Position numbers and translations under genes: made by a program
From: Capsulimonas sp039928515
GTDB lineage: Bacteria; Armatimonadota; Armatimonadia; Armatimonadales; Capsulimonadaceae
Assembly (NCBI RefSeq): GCF_039928515.1
Contig: NZ_JBDSSZ010000339.1
Reading direction: 5' to 3' (one strand)
Length of the DNA: 24,275 nucleotides
Shown here: positions 14,613-22,230 of the stretch, one piece after another
Position numbering within the stretch: the stretch's first letter is position 1
Layout: each line of letters opens with the position of its first letter
The notes under the pieces: generated by a model
What the model saw: the letters and a program-made list of their open reading frames with translations, nothing else
Database searches by the model: none
Told to the model about the DNA's origin: nothing

Positions 14613-14645
14613 CTTAATATTCTCTTAACATTCGCGCAGTAAACT
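14613..14645 (+). promoter_or_regulatory. Pho-box-like promoter of the porin-pst operon
   Basis: CTTAAT (14613-14618) and CTTAAC (14624-14629) are spaced 11 bp apart, and exactly 10 nt later lies TAAACT (14640-14645) as -10. The unit sequence, period and distance to the -10 equal those at 4331-4385, and the operon it precedes encodes phosphate uptake. Transcription should start near 14652, about 95 nt before the porin start codon. Confidence 0.72.
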
Positions 14646-14746
14646 CCCGATTGTCATTATTGTCGATCCGCGACGCGCATGCCATGCTGAAAATTTTCAA
14701 GCCCGCATGGCGATATGACGGATCACCGACATCGAGGAGGATTTGA

Positions 14747-16369
14747 GTGAAGCACTGGAACACCGCAGTCGCGCTGGGCGCGCTGGCAATCGGCGCTGTT
14801 GTGGCCGCCCCCGCCGCACAGGCGCAGGGAGCCACATTTCCGGACGTTCCGCAGAACCACTGGGCATATGCAGCGGTGCAGAACCTGGCGGACAAGGGCC
14901 TAGTTAAGGGTTATCCCAACGGCCAATTTTTAGGCAACCGCGCGCTGACTCGCTACGAGTTCGCCAGCGTTGTCGATCGTCTTTTGCAGACGATTGCCGA
15001 TATGAAGGCCGGCGACGCGCCGACCACCACCGTCACACAGGACGATCTGAACAAGATCCAAGTCTTGGTGGATAGCTTCAAGACCGAACTGACCGCGATC
15101 CAGGCCGACGTCACCAAGGCGCAGGAAGACATTACCGCGCTGCGCGGCAACGTCGAAGACCTTCGCCAGGACGTTCTGGACACCAAGGAACTCGCGAATA
15201 AGGCGCAGGACACCGCGAACAATTCGTACGGCGTCGGCTCCAAGCGCAAATTCCAGATCAGCGGCTATATTCAGGCGCGTTACTTCGCAGCCGACGGCGC
15301 CAGCCAGTCCGGCGCGAACAACCTCCTGTTCCCGCGCGGCAAGGCCCCGGGCAGCAGCGCCTACAATGGCGACTACCTTTCCGGCTCCAATGGCGCTTCG
15401 TTCGCTGTGCGCCGCTCGCGCCTCAAGTTCACGGGCCAGCTCACACCGAACACCAAGTACGCGATCCAGTTCGATGCTTCCGGCGTCTCCAACACGGGAA
15501 GCTCCCCGGTCTCGGTGCGTGAAGGCAACTTCACCTACACCTTCGGCGACGGCAACCCCGCGACGAACCTGAGCGTGAGCGCTGGTATGTTCGCCAATCC
15601 GTTCGGGTACATCCTGCCCCTGTCGTCCGCTTCCACCATCCAGACGGAACGGCCGCTGGCCTTCAATGAAGGCGGCCAGGGACTGTTCGCCAGCCAGGAC
15701 TACGATCGCGGCGTGCAGATCGCCGGCAACGCCGGGCCGATCAAGTACACGGCGGCTCTGATCAACGGAACCGGATTGACCAGCAACGATACCGATCGCA
15801 GCTTAGATCAGGTCTACCGATTGGCGTATCAGACCGGCGACAAGAAGCTGGGCGTGGGCGCTTCCTACTATAACGGCCACGTTCCGGACTTCACCAATAC
15901 CGGCACGGCGTACACGTCGCGCAAGAAAGAATTGACGGGCGCGGACGTGCAGTTCGCCCCGACCGCCAATATCTTCCTGAACGGCGAATACGTGGAAGGC
16001 AAGTTCGAGCAGCGCACATTCTTCAACGGCGCCAACCAGAGCAGCCTGGCGCTGACGTCGAACGCGTTCGCTCCCGGCAACAAGGTTCAGGGCTACTACG
16101 TCCTGGGCGGCTACAACTTCAGCCCGGCCGGTTTGCACACGCTGACACTCGCGGCGAGCTACGATGAGTTCAACCGCGCCAAGAGCGGAACCGGCAGCGA
16201 CAGCTCGTACACCGACAAGAACCTTGGTTTCGGCGCTCTGTACAACCTGGACAAAGCGACCCGCCTTCGCCTGTGGTACACGCACCCTGAGAAGGTTGCG
16301 CATGCCCCCGGCGCCGTCGATCCCGACAAGGTCGGCCTGTTCGTCGGCGAACTTCAAGTCAAGTTCTAA
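14747..16369 (+). CDS. SLH-domain outer-membrane porin, probably phosphate-selective
   Basis: GTG 14747 has GGAGG 6 nt upstream. The 540-residue protein has a signal peptide (to ~AQAQG, residue 27), one S-layer-homology domain (~29-80: FPDVPQNHWAYAAVQNLADK, later LTRYEFASVVDRLL), a coiled coil (~95-160) and a C-terminal beta-barrel ending LQVKF with the terminal Phe of outer-membrane proteins. Alternating strands such as SFAVRRSRLKFTGQL and DYDRGVQIAGNAGPIKYTAAL recall the Porin_O_P family. SLH-porins of cyanobacteria, Deinococcus-Thermus and Negativicutes tie the outer membrane to the cell wall. Its place before pstSCAB and behind a Pho-like promoter argues for phosphate passage. Confidence 0.88.
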   Translation: MKHWNTAVALGALAIGAVVAAPAAQAQGATFPDVPQNHWAYAAVQNLADKGLVKGYPNGQFLGNRALTRYEFASVVDRLLQTIADMKAGDAPTTTVTQDDLNKIQVLVDSFKTELTAIQADVTKAQEDITALRGNVEDLRQDVLDTKELANKAQDTANNSYGVGSKRKFQISGYIQARYFAADGASQSGANNLLFPRGKAPGSSAYNGDYLSGSNGASFAVRRSRLKFTGQLTPNTKYAIQFDASGVSNTGSSPVSVREGNFTYTFGDGNPATNLSVSAGMFANPFGYILPLSSASTIQTERPLAFNEGGQGLFASQDYDRGVQIAGNAGPIKYTAALINGTGLTSNDTDRSLDQVYRLAYQTGDKKLGVGASYYNGHVPDFTNTGTAYTSRKKELTGADVQFAPTANIFLNGEYVEGKFEQRTFFNGANQSSLALTSNAFAPGNKVQGYYVLGGYNFSPAGLHTLTLAASYDEFNRAKSGTGSDSSYTDKNLGFGALYNLDKATRLRLWYTHPEKVAHAPGAVDPDKVGLFVGELQVKF

Positions 16370-16400
16370 CTTTACATAGAGATTAAGATAGGGCGATCAC

Positions 16401-16430
16401 CCGGAGGGCCGCAAATGAGCGGTCCTTCGG
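16401..16430 (+). other. Intercistronic hairpin between porin and pstS
   Basis: CCGGAGGGCCGC (16401-16412) pairs with GCGGTCCTTCGG (16419-16430) over 12 positions including two G-U pairs, with a 6-nt loop. No T-run follows, so it more likely stabilises or processes the mRNA than terminates it. It falls in the 91-nt gap before pstS. Confidence 0.6.
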
Positions 16431-16460
16431 AAGCCTTCGAAATTTAGGAGTTCTCTCTTC

Positions 16461-17459
16461 ATGTTCTTCACGAAACTGAACAAAATCGCGGTGACGGCGC
16501 TGGCTCTGACGAGCCTTCTGTCCGTCGGCGCGCAGGCTCAGACCCTGACCGGCGCGGGCGCGACGTTCCCCGCTCCGCTTTACCAGAAGTGGTTCCAGCA
16601 GTACAAGGCCAAAACCGGCGACGAGATCAACTATCAGGCGATCGGCTCCGGCGGCGGCATCAAGGCCATCACCGCGAAATCCGTGGACTTCGGCGCGTCC
16701 GACGCCCCAATGAACGATACGGAGCTCAAGAATGCTCCGGGAATCATCCATATTCCGACTGTCGCCGGCGCCGTCGTTGTTGCTTACAACATTCCCGGCA
16801 TCGGACCTGGCATTCACCTGACCCAGGATGTCATTGCCGACATCTTCCTGGGCAAGATCAGCAAATGGGACGATCCTCGCATCACCAAGCTGAGCCCAGG
16901 AACCAAGTTCCCGAGCACTTCGATCGCCCCGTTCCACCGCTCGGACGGCTCCGGCACCACGAATATCTTCACCACGTTCCTGTCTCAGGTGAGCGGCGAC
17001 TGGAAAGACCAGGTCGGCGCCGGCAAGTCCGTCAAGTGGACCAAGGGCCTTGGCGGCAAGGGTAACCCGGGCGTTGCCGCTCTGATCAAGCAGACCGAAG
17101 GCGGTATCGGATACATCGAGCTGGCTTACGCTGTTCAGAACGTGATCCCGTACGCGGCGGTTCGCAACTCCAAGGGTAATTTCATCTACCCGTCCGTTGC
17201 TTCCACCACGGCGGCTGCGGAAGGCGCCACGCTCGCGTCGGACTTCCGCACGGTCATTACCAATACCAAGGCCGCGCAGGGCTACCCGATCACCGGGTTC
17301 ACCTTCCTGCTGGTTTACCGCGACTCCAAGCCGGAACTGAAGAAGTTCCTGGAGTGGGCGCTGACCGACGGGCAGAGTCAGGCGGACGACCTGCTCTACG
17401 CCAAGCTGCCGGCGAGTGTTCAGAAGCGCGCCCTGGCGGCGGTTGCAACGCTCAAGTAG
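16461..17459 (+). CDS. pstS: Periplasmic phosphate-binding protein of the Pst ABC transporter
   Basis: The 332-residue protein has a classic signal peptide (~residues 1-26, ending AQA) without a lipobox, so it should be free in the periplasm. Phosphate ligands are visible in GAGATFPAPLY, the SGGG loop (AIGSGGGIKAI), DFGASDAPM, and FHRSDGSGTTNIF, which contains the Arg/Asp/Ser set. It delivers phosphate captured behind the outer-membrane porin to PstC/PstA. The length matches the family. AGGAG lies 10 nt before the ATG. Hairpins on both sides of the gene (16401-16430 and 17469-17503) probably give it a higher mRNA level than the permease genes. Confidence 0.96.
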   Translation: MFFTKLNKIAVTALALTSLLSVGAQAQTLTGAGATFPAPLYQKWFQQYKAKTGDEINYQAIGSGGGIKAITAKSVDFGASDAPMNDTELKNAPGIIHIPTVAGAVVVAYNIPGIGPGIHLTQDVIADIFLGKISKWDDPRITKLSPGTKFPSTSIAPFHRSDGSGTTNIFTTFLSQVSGDWKDQVGAGKSVKWTKGLGGKGNPGVAALIKQTEGGIGYIELAYAVQNVIPYAAVRNSKGNFIYPSVASTTAAAEGATLASDFRTVITNTKAAQGYPITGFTFLLVYRDSKPELKKFLEWALTDGQSQADDLLYAKLPASVQKRALAAVATLK

Positions 17460-17468
17460 TCTCAATAT

Positions 17469-17503
17469 TGTCCGCAAGCGCGAAATTACTGCGCTTGCGG
17501 ACA
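17469..17503 (+). terminator. Attenuating hairpin between pstS and pstC
   Basis: TGTCCGCAAGCGC and GCGCTTGCGGACA form a perfect 13-bp stem with a 9-nt loop, followed by only TTTT. Such a stem 9 nt after the pstS stop could act as a partial terminator or a 3' stability element, lowering pstCAB expression relative to pstS. Confidence 0.7.
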
Positions 17504-17555
17504 TTTTGGCGCATCCCGCGCCTCCTTATCGGATGGGAAACGATCCGACAACACG

Positions 17556-18596
17556 GTGGATATGACAACAACACCAATCAACGCGCCCGCCGCTTCGCCG
17601 GCGTCCCCAAAGAAGCTCGTCTTTCCCAAGGCGTCCTTCTCGATTCTCTATGGTGATCGTATCTATGCCGCGATCACCTTTTTGGCGTCTCTCAGCATCT
17701 TCGGAATCATCGTCTGGCTCGCGGTTCAGCTTTCCCAGGCCAGCGGGGCTTCGATCCATAAGTTTGGATGGAGCTACATCACGCAGTCGAATTGGGATGA
17801 AACGAAGGATATTTACGGGATCCTCCCGTATATCTTCGGCACTCTCTATTCGTCTTTCCTCGCCCTGCTAATCGCCGTGCCGATCAGCATCGGGTCCGCT
17901 GTTTTCCTTTCGGAGCTTGCGCCGAAGTGGCTGCGCACTCCCATGACGTTTTTGATCGAGCTCCTCGCGGCCATTCCCAGCGTCGTCTATGGTCTGTGGG
18001 GAATCTTCGTAATGCTGCCGTGGCTGAAAACCCACGTCATGAACCCGATCTCGCACGCCCATCCGCACAACAAGTTCGCTCTCTGGATCTTCGATGTCTT
18101 CTTTTCGGGTAATCCGTACGGACCGAGCATGCTGGCGGCGGGGCTTATCCTGTCGATCATGGTCATCCCGTTCATCACGGCCGTGACACGCGACATCCTG
18201 AAGGCGATCCCTCGTTCCCAGCGTGAAGGCTCTTATGCGCTGGGCGCCACGCAGTGGGAAACGATCAGTCAGGTCGTCTTTCCATATGCGAAATCGGGCA
18301 TCGTCGGCGCGGTCATGCTCGGTCTTGGACGGGCGCTTGGCGAGACGATGGCGGTCACGATGCTGATCGGAAATCAGTCACCGGGAACGCCGACTGGCAT
18401 CTCATTCTCGCTGTTCCAGCCGGGCTACACAATGGCGAGCGCCCTGGCGAACAAGTTCACCGAAGCCGCGCAAGGCATCAACACTTCGGCCCTTGCGGAG
18501 ATCGGCCTTGTGCTCTTCTTCGTGACGATCGTCGTCAATATGGCGGCGCGTCTCCTGGTCTTCTACACGGCAAAGGATGTGGCTGGTGGTAAATAA
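17556..18596 (+). CDS. pstC: Phosphate ABC transporter permease PstC
   Basis: The 346-residue inner-membrane protein has six or seven predicted helices. It carries the ABC-permease EAA-like loop (ALGATQWETISQVVFPYAKS), where the ATPase docks, and PstC family segments (AAIPSVVYGLWGIF, GRALGETMAVTMLIGN). With PstA it forms the phosphate channel. An N-terminal ~35-residue Thr/Ala/Pro-rich stretch precedes the first helix. The start is either GTG 17556 or ATG 17562; neither has a strong ribosome site. The gene follows the pstS hairpin by 52 nt and overlaps pstA. Confidence 0.95.
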   Translation: MDMTTTPINAPAASPASPKKLVFPKASFSILYGDRIYAAITFLASLSIFGIIVWLAVQLSQASGASIHKFGWSYITQSNWDETKDIYGILPYIFGTLYSSFLALLIAVPISIGSAVFLSELAPKWLRTPMTFLIELLAAIPSVVYGLWGIFVMLPWLKTHVMNPISHAHPHNKFALWIFDVFFSGNPYGPSMLAAGLILSIMVIPFITAVTRDILKAIPRSQREGSYALGATQWETISQVVFPYAKSGIVGAVMLGLGRALGETMAVTMLIGNQSPGTPTGISFSLFQPGYTMASALANKFTEAAQGINTSALAEIGLVLFFVTIVVNMAARLLVFYTAKDVAGGK

Positions 18597-19506
18597 TACA
18601 ACAACAGTCAAACCTCATCGCAGCAACGTCACGCAGCGCAAGATCGCCAACCGCATCATGCTGACGCTGTGCATGCTGGCGTCCGTCGCCGCCGTCACAG
18701 TGCTGGGACTGGTGCTGTTTTTCCTGATCTCCAAGGGCTTTTCCTCGATCAACGTCAATTTCTTCACGCAGCTCCCGAACCACGTGGACGAAAAAGCGGG
18801 CGGAATGTCGCAGTCGATTTATGGTACACTCGTCCTGTTGGGCCTGGCGTCGGTGATCGGCCTGCCGCTGGGGATACTCGGCGGCATCTATCAGCTGGAG
18901 GCGAAGGGTAAGTTCGCATCGGCCGTCCGTTTCTTCACGGACGTCCTGAACGGGATCCCCTCCATCGTCATCGGCATCTTCGTTTACGCCGTTTGGGTCG
19001 CCCCGATTGCGAAGCTGCATCCTGGAACCGGGTACTCGGCGTTCGCGGGAGGCTTTGCACTGGGGATCATGATGATCCCGACGATTATGCGCACCACGGA
19101 GGAAATCTTAAAGCTGGTGCCGTTTTCCATGCGGGAAGCGTCGCTGGGTCTGGGCGCCACTCGCTGGCGCACCATGTGGAGCGTCGTGCTTCCGAGCGCG
19201 CGTGGCGGCGTCATCACGGGCATTATGCTGGCGCTGGCGCGTATCGCAGGAGAAACGGCGCCGCTGCTATTTACGATCCTCGGCAACGAGTTCTTTGTGA
19301 CGCACAAAGTCTATGGGATCAAGGTTCCCACACTGACCGCTCCGATCGATGCGCTTCCGCTTCGCATCTACAACTACGCAACGGCGGTCGATCCGGAACA
19401 GCAGCGGATGGCCTGGGCAGGAGCCGTGGTATTGATAACGCTGATCCTCGTACTGAGCATCGCCGCCCGCGCGGCGACGCGCGGTAAGGTTTTGGAAGAA
19501 AAGTAA
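18586..19506 (+). CDS. pstA: Phosphate ABC transporter permease PstA
   Basis: Start chosen at GTG 18586, because AAGGA at 18573-18577 is 8 nt upstream; ATG 18577 is possible but sits directly on that ribosome site. The gene overlaps pstC by 11 nt, so expression is coupled. The ~306-residue membrane protein has six predicted helices and the PstA segments NGIPSIVIGIFVYAVWVA and SLGLGATRWRTMWSVVLPSA (EAA loop), followed by ALARIAGETAPLLFT. It forms the second half of the phosphate channel and contacts PstB. The pstB ATG begins 2 nt after its stop codon. Confidence 0.95.
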   Translation: MVNNTTTVKPHRSNVTQRKIANRIMLTLCMLASVAAVTVLGLVLFFLISKGFSSINVNFFTQLPNHVDEKAGGMSQSIYGTLVLLGLASVIGLPLGILGGIYQLEAKGKFASAVRFFTDVLNGIPSIVIGIFVYAVWVAPIAKLHPGTGYSAFAGGFALGIMMIPTIMRTTEEILKLVPFSMREASLGLGATRWRTMWSVVLPSARGGVITGIMLALARIAGETAPLLFTILGNEFFVTHKVYGIKVPTLTAPIDALPLRIYNYATAVDPEQQRMAWAGAVVLITLILVLSIAARAATRGKVLEEK

Positions 19507-19508
19507 CC

Positions 19509-20360
19509 ATGACAAACATCGCATCGCAAGACAAGCAGACCCCGCCGGCGCTGTCGCGCCCCGTGGTCAACGCTGCGGCCGCCGCCACGGCAAACCGACC
19601 GGACGCAAAGTCCAAAATCGTCGCCAAGGACGTAGACTTCTACTACGGCGATTTTCACGCTCTGAAAAAAATCAATATTGTCGTGCCAGAACATCAGGTC
19701 ACGGCCTTGATCGGTCCTTCGGGATGCGGCAAGTCCACCTTCCTACGCACCCTGAACCGCATGAACGACCTGATCGACGGCACCCGCCTCACGGGCTCGA
19801 TCACGCTGGACGGGGCGGATATTTACGACCGCAGTCGTGATGTCGTCGGCCTGCGCAAGACTGTCGGCATGGTCTTTCAGAAGCCCAATCCGTTCCCGAT
19901 GACGATCTTCGACAACATCTGCTACGGCCCGCGCATCCACGGCATACGAAACCGCAAGCTTCTTGACGAAGTTGTTGAGCGCACCCTGCGCGGCGCGGCC
20001 CTGTGGGACGAAGTCAAGGACAAGCTGCACAAATCCGCCTTCGCGCTTTCCGGCGGACAGCAGCAGCGTCTGTGTATCGCCCGCGTTCTGGCCGTCGAGC
20101 CGGATGTCATCCTGATGGACGAGCCGTGCTCGGCCCTGGACCCGAACAGCACCTTCCGCATCGAGCAGTTGATGGAAGACCTGCGCGGCCACTACACGAT
20201 CGTCATCGTCACGCACAACATGCAGCAGGCGGCCCGCGTCTCCCAGCAGACCGGCTTCTTTCTGCGCGGAGAGCTGCGCGAGTTCGACGACACGAGCACG
20301 ATCTTCACCAACCCGTCGGACGAAGAAACCGAGGCTTATGTCTCGGGCCGCTTCGGCTGA
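19509..20360 (+). CDS. pstB: Phosphate ABC transporter ATPase PstB
   Basis: The 283-residue ATPase has Walker A GPSGCGKST, the Q-loop in GMVFQKPNPFPMTIFDN, signature LSGGQQQRLCIAR, Walker B VILMDEP and the H-loop in IVIVTHNMQQA. PNPFPMTI-x-DN and the SALDPNST D-loop are typical of PstB. It hydrolyses ATP to drive phosphate import through PstCA. An additional ~35-residue N-terminal stretch, Ala-rich, precedes the domain. No phoU follows, although phoU is often the last gene of pst operons. Transcription ends at the terminator 26 nt downstream. Confidence 0.97.
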   Translation: MTNIASQDKQTPPALSRPVVNAAAAATANRPDAKSKIVAKDVDFYYGDFHALKKINIVVPEHQVTALIGPSGCGKSTFLRTLNRMNDLIDGTRLTGSITLDGADIYDRSRDVVGLRKTVGMVFQKPNPFPMTIFDNICYGPRIHGIRNRKLLDEVVERTLRGAALWDEVKDKLHKSAFALSGGQQQRLCIARVLAVEPDVILMDEPCSALDPNSTFRIEQLMEDLRGHYTIVIVTHNMQQAARVSQQTGFFLRGELREFDDTSTIFTNPSDEETEAYVSGRFG

Positions 20361-20386
20361 TCCTGGGTTCGTTTCTTATCGTCGTC

Positions 20387-20426
20387 AAAGACCGTGTGGG
20401 CTGAATGGCCCGCATGGTCTTTTTTT
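20387..20426 (+). terminator. Intrinsic terminator of the porin-pst operon
   Basis: AAAGACCGTGTGGGC (20387-20401) pairs with GCCCGCATGGTCTTT (20408-20422) with two imperfect positions and a TGAATG loop, followed by T residues to 20426. The T-run runs into the -35 of the mutY promoter, so terminator and promoter are packed together. Confidence 0.88.
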
Positions 20427-20455
20427 GCGTGATCGCCTACGTTTTGGGATATAAT
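20425..20455 (+). promoter_or_regulatory. Promoter of mutY, predicting a leaderless mRNA
   Basis: A perfect TATAAT (20450-20455) lies 6 nt before ATG 20462, with TTGCGT (20425-20430) as a weaker -35 at a 19-nt spacing. Transcription would start at or next to the A of the ATG, and no ribosome site is present. Confidence 0.6.
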
Positions 20456-20461
20456 TATCTT

Positions 20462-21595
20462 ATGGCTGTTGTACCTTTAGCCCCTCCGATCACTCCCGAA
20501 CTTGCAAAGAAAATTGCGCTCGGCGAGCGCCTTCTGAGCTGGTATCAATCTCACAAACGCGATCTTCCCTGGCGACGCACGCTGGCTGGCTCCTATGGCG
20601 TGTGGATCTCCGAAATCATGCTTCAGCAGACGACTGTGGCCGCCGTCATCCCGTTTTACGAACGCTGGATGGAGCGGTTCCCCACGCTGAGCAGTCTTGC
20701 GGAAGCGCCGGTGGACGATGTGCTGCGCCTCTGGGCGGGCCTTGGCTACTACGCCCGCGCCCGGAATTTGCACCGCACGGCCCAGATCGTCACGGAGCGC
20801 CATGGCGGCGTGCTGCCTGAAGGCCCCAAAGAGATTTTAGCGCTGCCCGGCATCGGCCGCTACACGGCGGGCGCTATTCTTTCCATCGCCTACAACCGCG
20901 AAGAGCCGATCTTAGACACCAACGTGATCCGTGTTCTGTCGCGCGTTTATGAAGTCACGGGAGATCCCAAAAAGTCTGCCCATACGCAGTCGGTGCTCTG
21001 GGATTTGGCGCGCGCCGTCATTCCCGAGGGACACGCTTCGGACTTCAATCAGGCGATGATGGAGCTAGGCGCACTTGTCTGTACCCCTGTCGCTCCAAAG
21101 TGCGCGAACTGCCCGCTAAGCGCCCTCTGCGCGGCGAATCTGACCGGAGACCAGGAACGGTATCCGGAGATCGATAAGACGCGCAAATGGAAGGACGACG
21201 AGGATGTCTCGATCGCCCTTCAGAATCATCGCGGCGATTTCCTGGTGGTGCAGCGCCCGGCGGACGATCCGCTCTGGGGCGGCCTGTGGGAGCTGCCGCG
21301 TGCGCGTCGCCGTCCGGATGAGACACTGGAGCAGTGCGCCGCGCGCGCCGCGTTCGAGGCGGCCGCGCTGACCATCCCCAAAGCCGAGCTGTTCGGCAAT
21401 TTGAAGCACGTGGTCGGTAACCGCCGGATCACGCTCCACGGCTATCACGCCCAGATTGCAGGCGCGAAGCCTGCGTCGGGTAGTGGGGAGTGGAAGAAGC
21501 TGGAAGATTTTTCGGGGATCGCCATGGCGACGCCGCAGGTGCGGCTGGTGACGAAGCTGAAGCTGTCTCTCGTTCAGGGCAGCTTAGACTTCTGA
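20462..21595 (+). CDS. mutY: A/G-specific adenine DNA glycosylase MutY
   Basis: Start ATG 20462 (MAVVPLAPPITPEL) is used because the promoter -10 overlaps the longer frame from 20405. The 377-residue enzyme removes adenine mispaired with 8-oxoguanine. Visible parts are the catalytic-glutamate segment (SEIMLQQTTVAAVIPFYERW), the helix-hairpin-helix LPGIGRYTAGAI with the downstream catalytic aspartate in ILDTNVIRVLSR, and the iron-sulfur cluster motif C-x6-C-x2-C-x5-C (CTPVAPKCANCPLSALC). The C-terminal ~120 residues are the Nudix-like domain that reads 8-oxoG. A MutT-like gene follows by 14 nt, so both arms of the oxidised-guanine (GO) defence are co-transcribed. Confidence 0.96.
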   Translation: MAVVPLAPPITPELAKKIALGERLLSWYQSHKRDLPWRRTLAGSYGVWISEIMLQQTTVAAVIPFYERWMERFPTLSSLAEAPVDDVLRLWAGLGYYARARNLHRTAQIVTERHGGVLPEGPKEILALPGIGRYTAGAILSIAYNREEPILDTNVIRVLSRVYEVTGDPKKSAHTQSVLWDLARAVIPEGHASDFNQAMMELGALVCTPVAPKCANCPLSALCAANLTGDQERYPEIDKTRKWKDDEDVSIALQNHRGDFLVVQRPADDPLWGGLWELPRARRRPDETLEQCAARAAFEAAALTIPKAELFGNLKHVVGNRRITLHGYHAQIAGAKPASGSGEWKKLEDFSGIAMATPQVRLVTKLKLSLVQGSLDF

Positions 21596-21609
21596 GAGGT
21601 AAGACCACG

Positions 21610-22041
21610 TTGAATATTGCAATTGCTGTGATCAAGCATCCGAAGGACGGGCGTATTCTGATTGCCCAGCGTAAGGCCGATGTCCATCTGGCCCACTTTT
21701 GGGAGTTCCCCGGCGGCAAGTGCCATCCCGGTGAAACGCTGCGGCAGGCCGTTCGCCGCGAAACCCTCGAAGAAGTGGGATTGGAAATCGACATTTTAGA
21801 AGAGTGGCCCGCGATCGTCCACGACTACCCCGGCCGCACCGTAACCCTCTATCCGTTCCTGAGCCGCGCACTGTCCGACGCCGCGCGCCCGCTTGGCAAC
21901 AGTCAGATCGCCTGGGTAACGCTCGCCGAACTGCCGGATTACGACTTTCCGGAAGCTAACGCCCCCATCATCCGCCGGCTGCTGCGCACAAAGCCCTCAC
22001 CCTCGGTTCCTCTCCCGGAGGAGAGGGATGTCCAGGGGTAG
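21610..22041 (+). CDS. Nudix hydrolase, MutT-like
   Basis: TTG 21610 is taken as start, since AGAGG lies ~10 nt upstream, just past the mutY stop. The 143-residue product has a complete Nudix box GKCHPGETLRQAVRRETLEE + VGL (G-x5-E-x7-RE-x2-EE-x-G), the metal and pyrophosphate site. MutT cleaves 8-oxo-dGTP to the monophosphate, and the position after mutY favours that role. The conserved fold ends near residue 127 (IIRRLLRT). The last ~16 residues (KPSPSVPLPEERDVQG) come from a hairpin-bearing repeat-like sequence at 21990-22041, so they may be an acquired tail. Confidence 0.85.
   Translation: MNIAIAVIKHPKDGRILIAQRKADVHLAHFWEFPGGKCHPGETLRQAVRRETLEEVGLEIDILEEWPAIVHDYPGRTVTLYPFLSRALSDAARPLGNSQIAWVTLAELPDYDFPEANAPIIRRLLRTKPSPSVPLPEERDVQG
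22009..22026 (+). repeat. REP-like hairpin at the 3' end of the Nudix gene
   Basis: CCTCTCC, loop CGGA, GGAGAGG form a 7-bp stem inside the last codons of the Nudix gene. The surrounding C/T-rich then G-rich composition differs from the gene body and resembles short interspersed palindromic repeats. No second copy lies in the window, so the family assignment is an inference. Confidence 0.4.
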
Positions 22042-22104
22042 TGCGCCGAACGTGGCTTCGCGCCGATGGTTCGGCCCGCCCTTACCGATTTGTATGGATG
22101 TTTG

Positions 22105-22224
22105 GCCCCTCCGCCCCAATTCTGGGGGACCCGATTTTGGACAATGGCATTTTCCAAAATCGGGTCCCCCAGAATTGGGGCGGAGGGGCGAACTCCTAGT
22201 CCCCCAGAATTGGGGCGGAGGGGC
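22105..22224. repeat. Perfect 37-bp inverted repeat plus a third partial arm
   Basis: GCCCCTCCGCCCCAATTCTG at 22105, continuing to 22141, is perfectly complementary to 22153-22189 across an 11-nt loop. A further 26-nt copy of the right arm's outer part (22199-22224, GTCCCCCAGAATTGGGGCGG...) follows 9 nt later, and each arm contains its own CCCCAATTCTGGGG palindrome. It fills most of the 189-nt gap between the convergent Nudix and ftcD genes and may serve both as a terminator-like barrier, though no T-run is present. Short open frames here only reflect the repeat. Confidence 0.9.
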
Positions 22225-22230
22225 CACTCT

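Noticed and set aside
16383..17504. 373-codon minus-strand frame opposite pstS
   Set aside because: PstS is unmistakable on the plus strand, and the antisense protein shows no recognisable motif.
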